From assembly GCA_037440525.1 (NCBI GenBank), contig JBBITW010000170.1, positions 1 to 7,479 of the forward strand: a DNA stretch of 7,479 nt. The letters are read 5' to 3'. The notes under the pieces are model-generated. The model made no database searches, was not told the origin of the DNA, and saw nothing but the letters and a program-made list of their open reading frames with translations. The translations under genes and the position numbers were made by a program. The stretch comes from JBBITW01 sp037440525. GTDB lineage: Bacteria; Desulfobacterota; BSN033; UBA1163. Positions 1-6,114 of this stretch are shown one piece after another (the stretch's first letter is position 1; each line of letters begins with the position of its first letter).

Positions 1-54
1 GAAGGGTTTGGAACCCTACCTCCCCAGTCATTCTAGGACTTTTTCAGAGCTCTC
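1..54 (-). repeat. Copy A of a dispersed repeat, at the window edge
   Basis: This 54-bp stretch matches 5337-5390 in the same orientation with only three mismatches by eye. It contains CTGAAAAAGTCC and CTGGGGAGGTAGGGTTCC when read on the minus strand. A short perfect hairpin (GGGTT/AACCC, 3-nt loop) lies at 4-16, and GTAG immediately precedes it on the minus strand. The repeat may extend left beyond the window. The 77 bases between it and the livF stop hold no gene, and I see no convincing terminator there, only a 4-bp stem (TCCT/AGGA) near 100-112 followed on the minus strand by a T-rich stretch. Confidence 0.8.
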
Positions 55-131
55 TTTCTTATTATTGGGCAAAATAGAAACAGGAGAAAGAAGAAAAGTC
101 CTCTGTCAGGATGAAAATGGTAAACAATTTT

Positions 132-842
132 TTATATCCCCAAGTAGGCCTTCTTCAGATATTCATTCTGTAGAAGTTCACTGCCCTTCCCTTCGAGGAT
201 AATATGTCCGTTTTCAAGGACAAAACCCTGATGTGCCATCTCTAATGCCCATTGGACATTCTGCTCTACGAGGAGAACTGTGGTCCCCTCTTTGTTGATG
301 TTTTGAATGGTTTCAAACATCTCCTGGACAATGATAGGAGCGAGGCCCAAGGAAGGCTCATCCAGCATGAGAAGTTTTGGCATGGCCATTAATCCCCGAC
401 CTATAGCACACATCTGCTGCTCACCTCCACTCAGAGAGCCAGCCCTCTGTTTCCTTCTCTCTTTTAATAAAGGTAGAATATCATAAACCCTTTCCAGATT
501 CTTTTTCCTCAATATCCTTGCATTTGGAGTAAAGGCCCCGAGTTCAAGATTTTCTTCAACTGTCATCCAGGGAAATAGAAGCCTGCCTTCAGGAATCTGA
601 ATAATTCCAATCTCCACTCTTCGATGTGGAGGGAGACCCTCAATATTCTGGCCATTGAACTTTATAGAACCTGACCTTTGTCTTATGATCCCTGAGATTG
701 TATTGAGAAGGGTGGACTTTCCGGCTGCATTTGCTCCTACAATGGTTGTCAATCTCCCCTCTTCTATATCCATTTCGATATTGAAGAGTGCCTGGAGATC
801 ACCGTAATAAAAATTAAGATCTTGAACCCTGAGCAAGGACAT
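132..842 (-). CDS. livF: Branched-chain amino acid ABC transporter, ATP-binding protein LivF
   Basis: This is the second ATPase of a HAAT-family uptake system; on the inner face of the membrane it would hydrolyse ATP with LivG to drive import through LivH/LivM. The 236-residue length is normal for LivF. Walker A is GANAAGKST (residues 36-44); the usual LivF form is GANGAGKT, so residue 39 is Ala instead of Gly, but the GxxxxGK[ST] pattern is intact. The LivF hallmark PEGR...FPWMTVEENL lies at about 84-99, the ABC signature LSGGEQQ at 137-143, Walker B LLMLDEP at 157-163, and the family's LVEQN replaces the H-loop histidine. The ATG follows AGGGAAGG, only 3 nt away. The gene overlaps the end of livG by 29 nt, implying translational coupling. 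It is the last gene of the operon. The family call is certain; the substrate is not. Confidence 0.96.
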   Translation of the reverse strand: MSLLRVQDLNFYYGDLQALFNIEMDIEEGRLTTIVGANAAGKSTLLNTISGIIRQRSGSIKFNGQNIEGLPPHRRVEIGIIQIPEGRLLFPWMTVEENLELGAFTPNARILRKKNLERVYDILPLLKERRKQRAGSLSGGEQQMCAIGRGLMAMPKLLMLDEPSLGLAPIIVQEMFETIQNINKEGTTVLLVEQNVQWALEMAHQGFVLENGHIILEGKGSELLQNEYLKKAYLGI

Positions 843-1551
843 ATTCCTTCCCTAAATAGGCCTTGATTACCTGAGGATCTGAACCTACCTCATGAGGTTT
901 TCCCTCAGCAATCTTTTGTCCATGATGGAGGACAATGATTCGATCGCAGATACTCATAATGGCTGCCATCACATGTTCAATAATAAAGAGTGTCTTTTCT
1001 GACTTTCTTATCTTCTCAATCAATTGAATCATCTCTCGTATCTCAAAAGGGTTCAATCCACCCATTACCTCATCTAAAAGCAGGAGCCTGGGGAATGTGC
1101 TAAGGGCACGGGCTATCTCAAGGCGTTTTCTCTGGCTTATGGTCAAAGCACTTGCCAATATGGAACGTTTTTCATAGAGACCAACAAAATGGAGTTGTTC
1201 GAGTGCTATCTCTCTGGCCTTCCTAACATCATTGGTTCGGGAAAGGGCACCTACTACTGTATTCTGCAAAGCAGTCATTTTACCAAAGGGTTTTACTAAC
1301 TGGAATGTCCTTGCAATTCCCATCCGAGAGATTGTAAAGGGTTTTAGTCCGGTCGTTTCTTTACCTTCAAAACTTATTGAACCCCTTTCAGGGGTCAGAA
1401 AACCTGTAATGACATTAAAAAGGGTAGTCTTGCCTGCACCATTTGGACCTATCAGGCCTAATATCTCACCTGATCTGATCTCAAATGAGACGCTGTCGAG
1501 AGCAAGAAGACCTCCAAATCTTTTAGTCACATCCCTTGCTTGAAGAATCAC
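814..1551 (-). CDS. livG: Branched-chain amino acid ABC transporter, ATP-binding protein LivG
   Basis: First ATPase of the HAAT importer, 245 residues, expected to pair with LivF at the cytoplasmic side of LivH/LivM. Walker A GPNGAGKTT is at residues 35-43, the Q-loop RTFQ at 81-84, Walker B LLLLDE at 156-161 and the H-loop IEHVM with His193. The signature is unusual: where LivG normally has LSYGQQ, this protein has LTISQRKRLE (136-145), with no glycine, and Walker B continues LDEVMGGLNP instead of LDEP. From memory, LDEVM-type LivG proteins form a known subfamily with degenerate signatures, so this is probably inherited and not damage. The start is GTG, overlapping the livM stop in GTGA; GAGGAG lies about 10 nt upstream. 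The C-terminus runs 11 residues past the usual YLG end into livF. ATP site asymmetry with LivF is an inference. Confidence 0.95.
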   Translation of the reverse strand: MILQARDVTKRFGGLLALDSVSFEIRSGEILGLIGPNGAGKTTLFNVITGFLTPERGSISFEGKETTGLKPFTISRMGIARTFQLVKPFGKMTALQNTVVGALSRTNDVRKAREIALEQLHFVGLYEKRSILASALTISQRKRLEIARALSTFPRLLLLDEVMGGLNPFEIREMIQLIEKIRKSEKTLFIIEHVMAAIMSICDRIIVLHHGQKIAEGKPHEVGSDPQVIKAYLGKEYVLAQGSRS

Positions 1552-2534
1552 TCTCCTATCTCCTCAGTTTTCAAATATCTCCTGAAAGCCCCTTTACCGG
1601 TATTGACGATTCCTTCCGGGAGAAAGAGGACAACAATGATCAGGAGTGTTCCATAAATAACTAAGTGAAGTCCAACCAGGCCTCCTCCGAGATAGGCTCG
1701 AAGAAGCATGCTCAGAGGAGTTAAGATAAATGACCCGATTATTGGCCCGAATGGAGTACCCATACCTCCAATAATAGTGATTAAGGCCACCTGTACCGAA
1801 AAGGCAAAGGAGAGAACAGTATCGGGTTCAATGAAAAGTATGTATTGTGCGTATAGAGTCCCTCCAATTGCAGCGAAAAAACCACTCATTCCAATGGCAA
1901 TCATTTTGATCATGATTGTATTGATCCCGAGGGATTTTGCTGCATCCTCATCCTCTCTCATAGCAACAAGATAGTAGCCAAGTTTTGATCTTTCAATGGC
2001 AATACTCAGAAAATATATTCCTGCCATAAAGAAAAGATTGATGTAGGCGTATGTGACCTTATCTTGAAACATGAAATTGGCCCATCCTGGATGAAAGGGA
2101 ATGCTAAGCCCTTCGGATCCACGTGTCAACTCCTTTAACTGAACTCCTGAAATATTCATCAATTCACCAAAGGCAATCGTTGCCAGTGCAAAATAGTGTC
2201 CTTTGATTCGACCACATATGAATCCAAGAAGTGAAGCAATAATACCTGCACATATTGCCCCTGCGAGCATACCTAACCAGGGTGATATTTTAAAGTGGAT
2301 AAAGAGCATGGAGGACATATAAGCTCCAATTCCTATAAAAGCTCCGTGTCCGAGGGAGAACATCCCGGCATAGCCGCCTGCGATGTTCCATGAAGAGGAT
2401 AGTATCCCCCATAAAAGAATCATAATGAGAATATCGAGATAGAATGGGTTTCGGATAAATCCAATTATGGTGATTAAAGAGACCAATCCCAGTAGAGAAA
2501 AAGATAGTTCAATATCTTGACGGATGAGTTTCAT
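1548..2534 (-). CDS. livM: Branched-chain amino acid ABC transporter, permease LivM
   Basis: Inner-membrane permease subunit, 328 residues, that should form the translocation pore with LivH. The sequence is strongly hydrophobic, with roughly eight to ten membrane segments. Family hallmarks are GYAGMFSLGHGAFIGIGAY (about residues 54-72), the ATPase-coupling loop VAMREDEDAAKSLGIN in the second half, and the GGMGTPFGPIIGS segment near 256-268. The end, FLPEGIV followed by a short charged tail, is typical. The ATG lies 3 nt downstream of the livH stop, and the only Shine-Dalgarno-like sequence is weak (AGAAG), so translation probably depends on ribosomes finishing livH. The stop overlaps the GTG of livG by 4 nt. 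No lesion is seen. Confidence 0.96.
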   Translation of the reverse strand: MKLIRQDIELSFSLLGLVSLITIIGFIRNPFYLDILIMILLWGILSSSWNIAGGYAGMFSLGHGAFIGIGAYMSSMLFIHFKISPWLGMLAGAICAGIIASLLGFICGRIKGHYFALATIAFGELMNISGVQLKELTRGSEGLSIPFHPGWANFMFQDKVTYAYINLFFMAGIYFLSIAIERSKLGYYLVAMREDEDAAKSLGINTIMIKMIAIGMSGFFAAIGGTLYAQYILFIEPDTVLSFAFSVQVALITIIGGMGTPFGPIIGSFILTPLSMLLRAYLGGGLVGLHLVIYGTLLIIVVLFLPEGIVNTGKGAFRRYLKTEEIGE

Positions 2535-2537
2535 AAA

Positions 2538-3401
2538 CTACTTCTGTGCAAATATCCCCTGAGGTCTAAAAATCAGAACCAGGATGAAAACAGCATAGTA
2601 AATGGCTTGTCTCCACCCTGGGGCGATGAAAAAACCACTAAGGGTCTCTGTAATCCCTATAATCAATGACCCAATAATTGCTCCGGGTACACTACCCAAT
2701 CCACCCAGCACAACTGCCACATAAGCGACAAGGACGAAGTGACTTCCTATGGAGGGAAAGATTGAATAGATCGGGGCAAGTAGTGCGGAGGCAATACCAA
2801 CCAGACCAATTCCAATTCCAAAAGTCAGGATATAAATTTTCTGAATATCGATTCCCATCAACATGGCTGCCCTGCGATCTTGAGCAGTAGCCCTGATTGC
2901 CTTTCCAGTATATGTGTATTTTAAAAAGGGGAAAAGCATGGCAGAAAATATCATGGCACCGAGAAAGGACATCAATTGAGGATATCCTATATAAATGGGG
3001 CCTAGGATAATGTTTTCTGATCCATAACTTGTGGCAATGGAGCGAAAATCAGCTTTCCAGAGAACCAGTGCTCCGTTCATGATAATCAGGCTCACCCCAA
3101 CTGTTGCAAATATCTGGATTGCAGAAGGTGCTCCGATTGTAGATTTAATAACCGTTCGCCCAACAAAAATACCTATGAGAAATAGTATAGGAGAAACAAT
3201 GAGGAGTGATATATATGGATCGAGATGTAAGAGTGTGAAGAGCCAGAATGTAATATACATCCCGAGCATCAAGAATTCACCGTGCGCGAAATTGACCACA
3301 TCCAGAACGCCAAATATTAAGGTCAAACCGATGGAGATAAGTGCATATACCCCTCCGAGTAAGATACCTGAAACCAATAGCTGGACCAACATCGGAGCCA
3401 T
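2538..3401 (-). CDS. livH: Branched-chain amino acid ABC transporter, permease LivH
   Basis: Inner-membrane permease partner of LivM, 287 residues, the usual length. Hallmarks are the N-terminal GVYALISIGLTLIFGV and VNFAHGEFLMLG (about 36-47), the coupling loop RATAQDRRAAMLMGID in the second half, and GGLGSVPGAIIGSLIIG near residue 235. It ends in FRPQGIF, as LivH proteins do. About eight membrane helices can be read by eye. The ATG at 3401 is preceded by GAGGGG with a 7-nt gap, which supports it over the in-frame ATG three codons later. It lies 21 nt after livK and 3 nt before livM. No sign of damage. Confidence 0.96.
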   Translation of the reverse strand: MAPMLVQLLVSGILLGGVYALISIGLTLIFGVLDVVNFAHGEFLMLGMYITFWLFTLLHLDPYISLLIVSPILFLIGIFVGRTVIKSTIGAPSAIQIFATVGVSLIIMNGALVLWKADFRSIATSYGSENIILGPIYIGYPQLMSFLGAMIFSAMLFPFLKYTYTGKAIRATAQDRRAAMLMGIDIQKIYILTFGIGIGLVGIASALLAPIYSIFPSIGSHFVLVAYVAVVLGGLGSVPGAIIGSLIIGITETLSGFFIAPGWRQAIYYAVFILVLIFRPQGIFAQK

Positions 3402-3422
3402 GTCTTTTCCCCTCGAAAACCC

Positions 3423-4682
3423 TTACTTCCATGGCGGAAGCGGGATATGCTTCCACTGCGCAGTAGCTAAATTTTTTGGCCAGACCTGGTAGATCTTTCC
3501 ACCCTGCCATTGCTGTACTCCAGCCAATCTCCTTGCATTGAGACCTGCATTAGGATCCTCTGGAGGGAGATACTTTACACCTAAACCATTCACAAGGCTC
3601 CCGAAAGGCAAATCGACCTGTAAAAAGGCCTGGCGAATCTTTTCTGTATCTAAACTGCCAGCTCTTGGAAGGACCTCTGTTAATAGGACCCATGTCCCTG
3701 TAAATGCCCTGTATGCATGACCTGCTGGAAGTCGGCCTTTTTTTGCCATCCAGCGCTCTCTGAATTCCTTATCCAGTGCCCTTGCCTTTTCACTAAGACC
3801 ATTGGGATTGACCAGTGCAGGAGCCTCAGAGGCAAAGACACCCTCACTATCTGCCCCGAGGATTCTTGCAAAGTCAGGAAGGCCATGCCCAGCACTTGTC
3901 CCTATAAAGGCCTTTGGCCTCAATCCAAGTTGTTTACAGGTCTTCCAGAGAAGTACGGCATCATTAATATAAGATGTGGCAATTATCACATCTGGATTCA
4001 GTGCTTTGAGCCTGAGCACCAGGGAGGAAAGATCGACGGATGTTGCTTTATAATTATCAAAGGTCAATACATTTAAGCCCAAACTATCGGCTGTCCTTTT
4101 TACACCCTTACCAACGGATGTACCGAAGGCAGAATCTTCATGGATGATGGCAACCTTTAATTTTTTTGGCTCTAAGCCTAATTCCGTAGCCACCACTTCG
4201 CCTGCAAATCTTGCCGCAGCTCCTCCCAGATCGGATGCGTTCTCATTGGTTCGGAAGGTATATCTGTGGCCTCGCTGATTGATCTCATCGGATGCAGCGA
4301 TTACCTCGAGATAGATAACCTTATTCCTTTCCGCTACTGCACTTGCTGCCAATGAAATACTACTGGCATAGGTTCCTATAAGAATCTTCAGATTCTCCTG
4401 TGTGATGAGTCGGTTAGCCTCATTTGTGCCGGAGGTTGGGTCTGGAGCATCTGCCTTAACAAATACAACCTTCTTCCCCCAGACACCTCCAAATTTTTCA
4501 TTAACCATTTCCCTTGCCAGATCAGAAGCCTCAAAAGACTCATTCCCTAACAATGCAAGTGGTCCGGTCAGAGGAAATATTGTACCAATTCTTACCTCAT
4601 TTTGTGCCTTAACCTCATTCCAGCTTACCATTGACATAAAAATGATTAATACAGAAACACATATCAAAATCTTCTTTAACAT
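3423..4682 (-). CDS. livK: Branched-chain amino acid ABC transporter, substrate-binding protein LivK
   Basis: Exported receptor that captures the substrate and delivers it to LivHM. I start it at ATG 4682 (419 residues) and not at a possible upstream start at 4745: GAGGAGGG lies 7 nt before this ATG, the signal peptide begins here (MLKK, hydrophobic core ILICVSVLIIFMSM, likely cleavage after VKA at residue 26), and the longer version would run through the promoter. The mature protein opens with VRIGTIFPLTGPLALLG, the classic type I periplasmic-binding fold start, and ends ...VWP...PLPPWK as in the Peripla_BP_6 family. It is longer than E. coli LivK, so an amide, aromatic or other hydrophobic substrate is possible. 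The only binding protein in the operon, and the first gene, so probably the most highly expressed. Confidence 0.95.
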   Translation of the reverse strand: MLKKILICVSVLIIFMSMVSWNEVKAQNEVRIGTIFPLTGPLALLGNESFEASDLAREMVNEKFGGVWGKKVVFVKADAPDPTSGTNEANRLITQENLKILIGTYASSISLAASAVAERNKVIYLEVIAASDEINQRGHRYTFRTNENASDLGGAAARFAGEVVATELGLEPKKLKVAIIHEDSAFGTSVGKGVKRTADSLGLNVLTFDNYKATSVDLSSLVLRLKALNPDVIIATSYINDAVLLWKTCKQLGLRPKAFIGTSAGHGLPDFARILGADSEGVFASEAPALVNPNGLSEKARALDKEFRERWMAKKGRLPAGHAYRAFTGTWVLLTEVLPRAGSLDTEKIRQAFLQVDLPFGSLVNGLGVKYLPPEDPNAGLNARRLAGVQQWQGGKIYQVWPKNLATAQWKHIPLPPWK

Positions 4683-4689
4683 ATCCCAT

Positions 4690-4697
4690 CCCTCCTC
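4690..4697 (-). promoter_or_regulatory. Ribosome binding site of livK
   Basis: Minus-strand GAGGAGGG, close to the full anti-Shine-Dalgarno complement, ends 7 nt before ATG 4682. It decides the start in favour of the signal-peptide methionine. Confidence 0.85.
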
Positions 4698-4716
4698 TAA
4701 TAATTTTTGAGGACAA

Positions 4717-4745
4717 TTTATAACAGTTATGATTTCTTTAGTCAA
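4717..4745 (-). promoter_or_regulatory. Sigma70-type promoter of the liv operon
   Basis: The minus strand reads TTGACT (4745-4740), a 17-nt spacer, then TATAAA (4722-4717); each hexamer is one base from consensus. Transcription would start near 4710, giving a leader of about 28 nt that includes the livK ribosome binding site. Two short inverted repeats overlap it: ATAAC-A-GTTAT at 4720-4730 over the -10/spacer, and an imperfect A/T-rich one at 4744-4762 touching the -35. Either could be an operator, but no regulator can be named. Confidence 0.7.
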
Positions 4746-4781
4746 GTCTTTTATAAAAACTTGGGGTGAGGTCTTGCAATA

Positions 4782-5142
4782 TCACTTTTCTTGCTTAGCC
4801 TCTACCCTTTTAACAGCTCTGCTAATTGTAGTATAATGCACTCCAAGGAATTCTGTTATCTCTTTTAAAGTACATCCATATTGAACATGTGCTTCATAAA
4901 TAACATCTTCTACCTTTTTTTGTCTTTATCTCTAAATATATCTTCAAGTGATGGCTTTGTTATATAGCGCTGTAGTCCTGGTACTTCCTTTAGGGTCTAT
5001 TTGCCTCTTATCAATCTTTTAATTCGGTCAATAAATTTTTCATCTACAAGGTATATCTGCCCCTTTATTTCTTACCACGGGCTTCCACCTTTAGCCCTGC
5101 TCGCACAAACTCCCTATATCGTTTCTGTGCTTTTATTCTTTC
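4782..5142 (-). pseudogene. Degraded REP-associated tyrosine transposase (RAYT), C-terminal half
   Basis: Stitching minus-strand frames gives a continuous RAYT-like C-terminus. It begins RYREFVRAGL, continues GQIYLVDEKFIDRIKRLI and PGLQRYITKPSLEDIF, and ends in a helix-turn-helix, GCTLKEITEFLGVHYTTIS, then RAVKRVEAKQEK and TGA. RAYTs are single-strand HUH transposases related to IS200/IS605 TnpA; the catalytic HUH/tyrosine N-terminal half is not present upstream. Three lesions are visible: a one-base frameshift between 5060 and 5071, an in-frame TAG at 4997-4999, and a frameshift in the T7 run 4915-4921 (one A too few on the coding strand). No start codon or ribosome binding site is left. It is certainly non-functional. 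It abuts the inverted-repeat element on its right and the liv promoter on its left. Confidence 0.8.
4807..4875 (-). repeat. Transposase HTH-tail repeat, copy 1
   Basis: This 69-bp segment, encoding the helix-turn-helix end of the RAYT remnant, matches 6687-6755 in the same orientation with 7 mismatches by eye. The two copies bracket the whole accessory block of inverted-repeat element, unknown remnant and toxin-antitoxin genes. Confidence 0.85.
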
Positions 5143-5160
5143 TTACAACAATAATAGTTT

Positions 5161-5390
5161 GAGGTTTCTGAAAAAGTATTTTAAGAAGGATTTTTAGACT
5201 GGGGAGGTGGGGTGGAAAAGCCTTCGAACGGATACCTCTAACCTCTAATAGTATAGCACTAATGATTAATACACTGAAAATGCATGTTTTTCTCTTAAAC
5301 GATTATTAGCAATTTAACTTCTTAATGTCCGCATTCGAAGGTTTTGGAACCCTACCTCCCCAGTCAATCCAGGACTTTTTCAGAGCTCTC
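5161..5390. mobile_element. MITE-like inverted-repeat element of about 230 bp
   Basis: The left arm (5161-5232, plus strand) and the right arm (5328-5390, minus strand) share blocks in the same order: CTGAAAAAGT (5168-5177 / 5383-5374), CTGGGGAGGT (5199-5208 / 5363-5354), CCTTCGAA and CGGA. The spacer between the first two blocks is longer in the left arm (21 against 10 nt). The central 95 bp (5233-5327) hold no open frame or recognisable feature. The layout resembles terminal inverted repeats of a non-autonomous element or a decayed IS, but no target-site duplication is obvious, and I do not recognise the IS family. It directly follows the RAYT remnant. Confidence 0.6.
5337..5390 (-). repeat. 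Copy B of the dispersed repeat (right arm of the element)
   Basis: Matches positions 1-54 in the same orientation with three mismatches, and 5161-5228 in the opposite orientation with more divergence. With copy A it forms direct repeats that flank the entire liv operon and the RAYT remnant. GTAG followed by a 4-bp hairpin (GGTT/AACC) is present here too. Confidence 0.8.
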
Positions 5391-5571
5391 ACTTTTTTCT
5401 CTTGGCAGGTGCCTTTTAAATGGGTGACCCTTTTTACCAGATATTATCAAACTAAACCATAGCTCACGAGTAGACCTATGGCTTTTCAATTTTGATATCT
5501 CTCGACCGAGGATAGATTATGGAAATTGGCATGAGGTTTGTTTTAGATAACCGGTATTAAATAGTAAAGAG
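5391..5571. other. Intergenic DNA without a recognisable gene
   Basis: No open frame of coding character survives on either strand. The only structure seen is a CCATAG/CTATGG inverted repeat at 5457-5481 with a 13-nt loop, too loose to call a terminator. Confidence 0.5.
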
Positions 5572-5813
5572 TTATCTAAGAAAAAAACTTTGGTATGAGG
5601 GCAATCCTACCGTATATTGTTTTAATGTGTCCCTACAAACGTTCGCTACATATTGAGCTGCTTCTCTCACTCTGTTAAAAGGACCAGCTATCCTATATGG
5701 ACGTGTAGGATCAGCTATTATAAAAACTTCTTTTCTTCTGTTCTTCCTCTGAATTTTGAATCTGGTATTTTAACAAGACAAACACAATGTACGAGAGAAC
5801 CAGAGCTACTATT
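5572..5813 (-). pseudogene. Frameshifted remnant of an unrecognised protein
   Basis: Two overlapping minus-strand frames join into one protein-like C-terminus. The first, immediately after the antitoxin stop and in its frame, reads CLVKIPDSKFRGRTEEKK and ends at TAA 5718-5720. The second picks up with KEVFIIADPTRPYRIAGPF, then NRVREAAQYVANVCRDTL and QYTVGLPSYQSFF, ending at TAA 5572-5574. One base shift near 5724-5740 reconciles them. The composition looks genuinely protein-coding (alternating hydrophobic strand, amphipathic helix), but I do not recognise the family and give no function. There is no start codon or ribosome binding site. It is probably the 3' end of a gene interrupted when the toxin-antitoxin genes arrived. 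Confidence 0.5.
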
Positions 5814-6113
5814 TCACCAAACTTTTTTGAGGGACTTAAGTCCCTCAAAATAATCTTCATACTCGATATTCGCTGTTACATTATGTTCTTTTAATATATC
5901 CATCATTTTTGATATGGAGACTCCCGCTATATGAGCAGCCTTCTCGAGAGAAGCCTCTGATTTCTTATACTTTTCTATTGCAAGCATTGTTCTTCCGAGG
6001 TCAACAAGCTCTCTTACTTTCTTTGAAACATCCTCTCTTTCTTCTTTCGCAAGAGTTTCCAGGAATTGGTAGTCTCTATCATCCATTCTTATGCTTAATG
6101 TTTTTTTTGTCAT
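5814..6113 (-). CDS. UPF0175-family antitoxin of a PIN toxin-antitoxin module
   Basis: A 99-residue protein that should bind and neutralise the PIN toxin encoded just upstream and repress their shared promoter. The N-terminus, TLSIRMDDRDYQFLETLAKE (residues 5-24), looks like a ribbon-helix-helix DNA-binding segment. It is followed by the UPF0175 core: an acidic/basic helix IEKYKKSEASLEKAAHIAG and the HTH-like VSISKMMDILKEHNV, with a variable acidic tail (EYEDYFEGL). The length is usual for the family. The ATG is 1 nt past the toxin stop, with AAGGGAAGG 8 nt upstream inside the toxin's 3' end, so it has its own strong translation signal. The gene comes second, after its toxin, whereas UPF0175 genes usually come first. 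Its 3' end carries a perfect palindrome. No lesion is seen. Confidence 0.85.
   Translation of the reverse strand: MTKKTLSIRMDDRDYQFLETLAKEEREDVSKKVRELVDLGRTMLAIEKYKKSEASLEKAAHIAGVSISKMMDILKEHNVTANIEYEDYFEGLKSLKKVW
5825..5850. repeat. Perfect 26-bp palindrome in the antitoxin 3' end
   Basis: GAGGGACTTAAGTCCCTC (5829-5846) is fully self-complementary, and TTTT/AAAA on either side extends the symmetry to 26 bp. It lies within codons for the last residues of the antitoxin. On the minus strand it is followed by A residues, so it does not look like an intrinsic terminator for the toxin-antitoxin mRNA. It could slow 3' decay or bind a dimeric protein. Confidence 0.75.
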
Positions 6114-6114
6114 C

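Noticed and set aside
100..112. Small TCCT/AGGA stem followed by a T-rich stretch downstream of livF as a terminator
   Set aside because: A four-pair stem is too weak to support a terminator call.
1232..1543. Plus-strand open frame of about 103 codons opposite livG
   Set aside because: It is an antisense shadow of livG; the minus-strand protein has all ABC ATPase motifs, and the plus frame has no family features or ribosome binding site.
3031..3492. Plus-strand open frame of about 153 codons across livH and the end of livK
   Set aside because: It overlaps two certain genes antisense and crosses the intergenic gap between them; the translation is not protein-like.
4683..4745. Upstream start for LivK at 4745, adding 21 residues
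   Set aside because: The extension covers the promoter and ribosome binding site, and would place a charged segment before the signal peptide.
5306..5443. Minus-strand open stretch through repeat copy B (ALKKSWIDWGGRVPKPSN)
   Set aside because: No start codon is evident, and the same reading in copy A is broken by a stop, so the repeat does not seem to be conserved as a coding sequence.
5457..5481. CCATAG/CTATGG hairpin as a terminator
   Set aside because: The stem is only 6 bp with a 13-nt loop, and no gene ends just before it on the plus strand.
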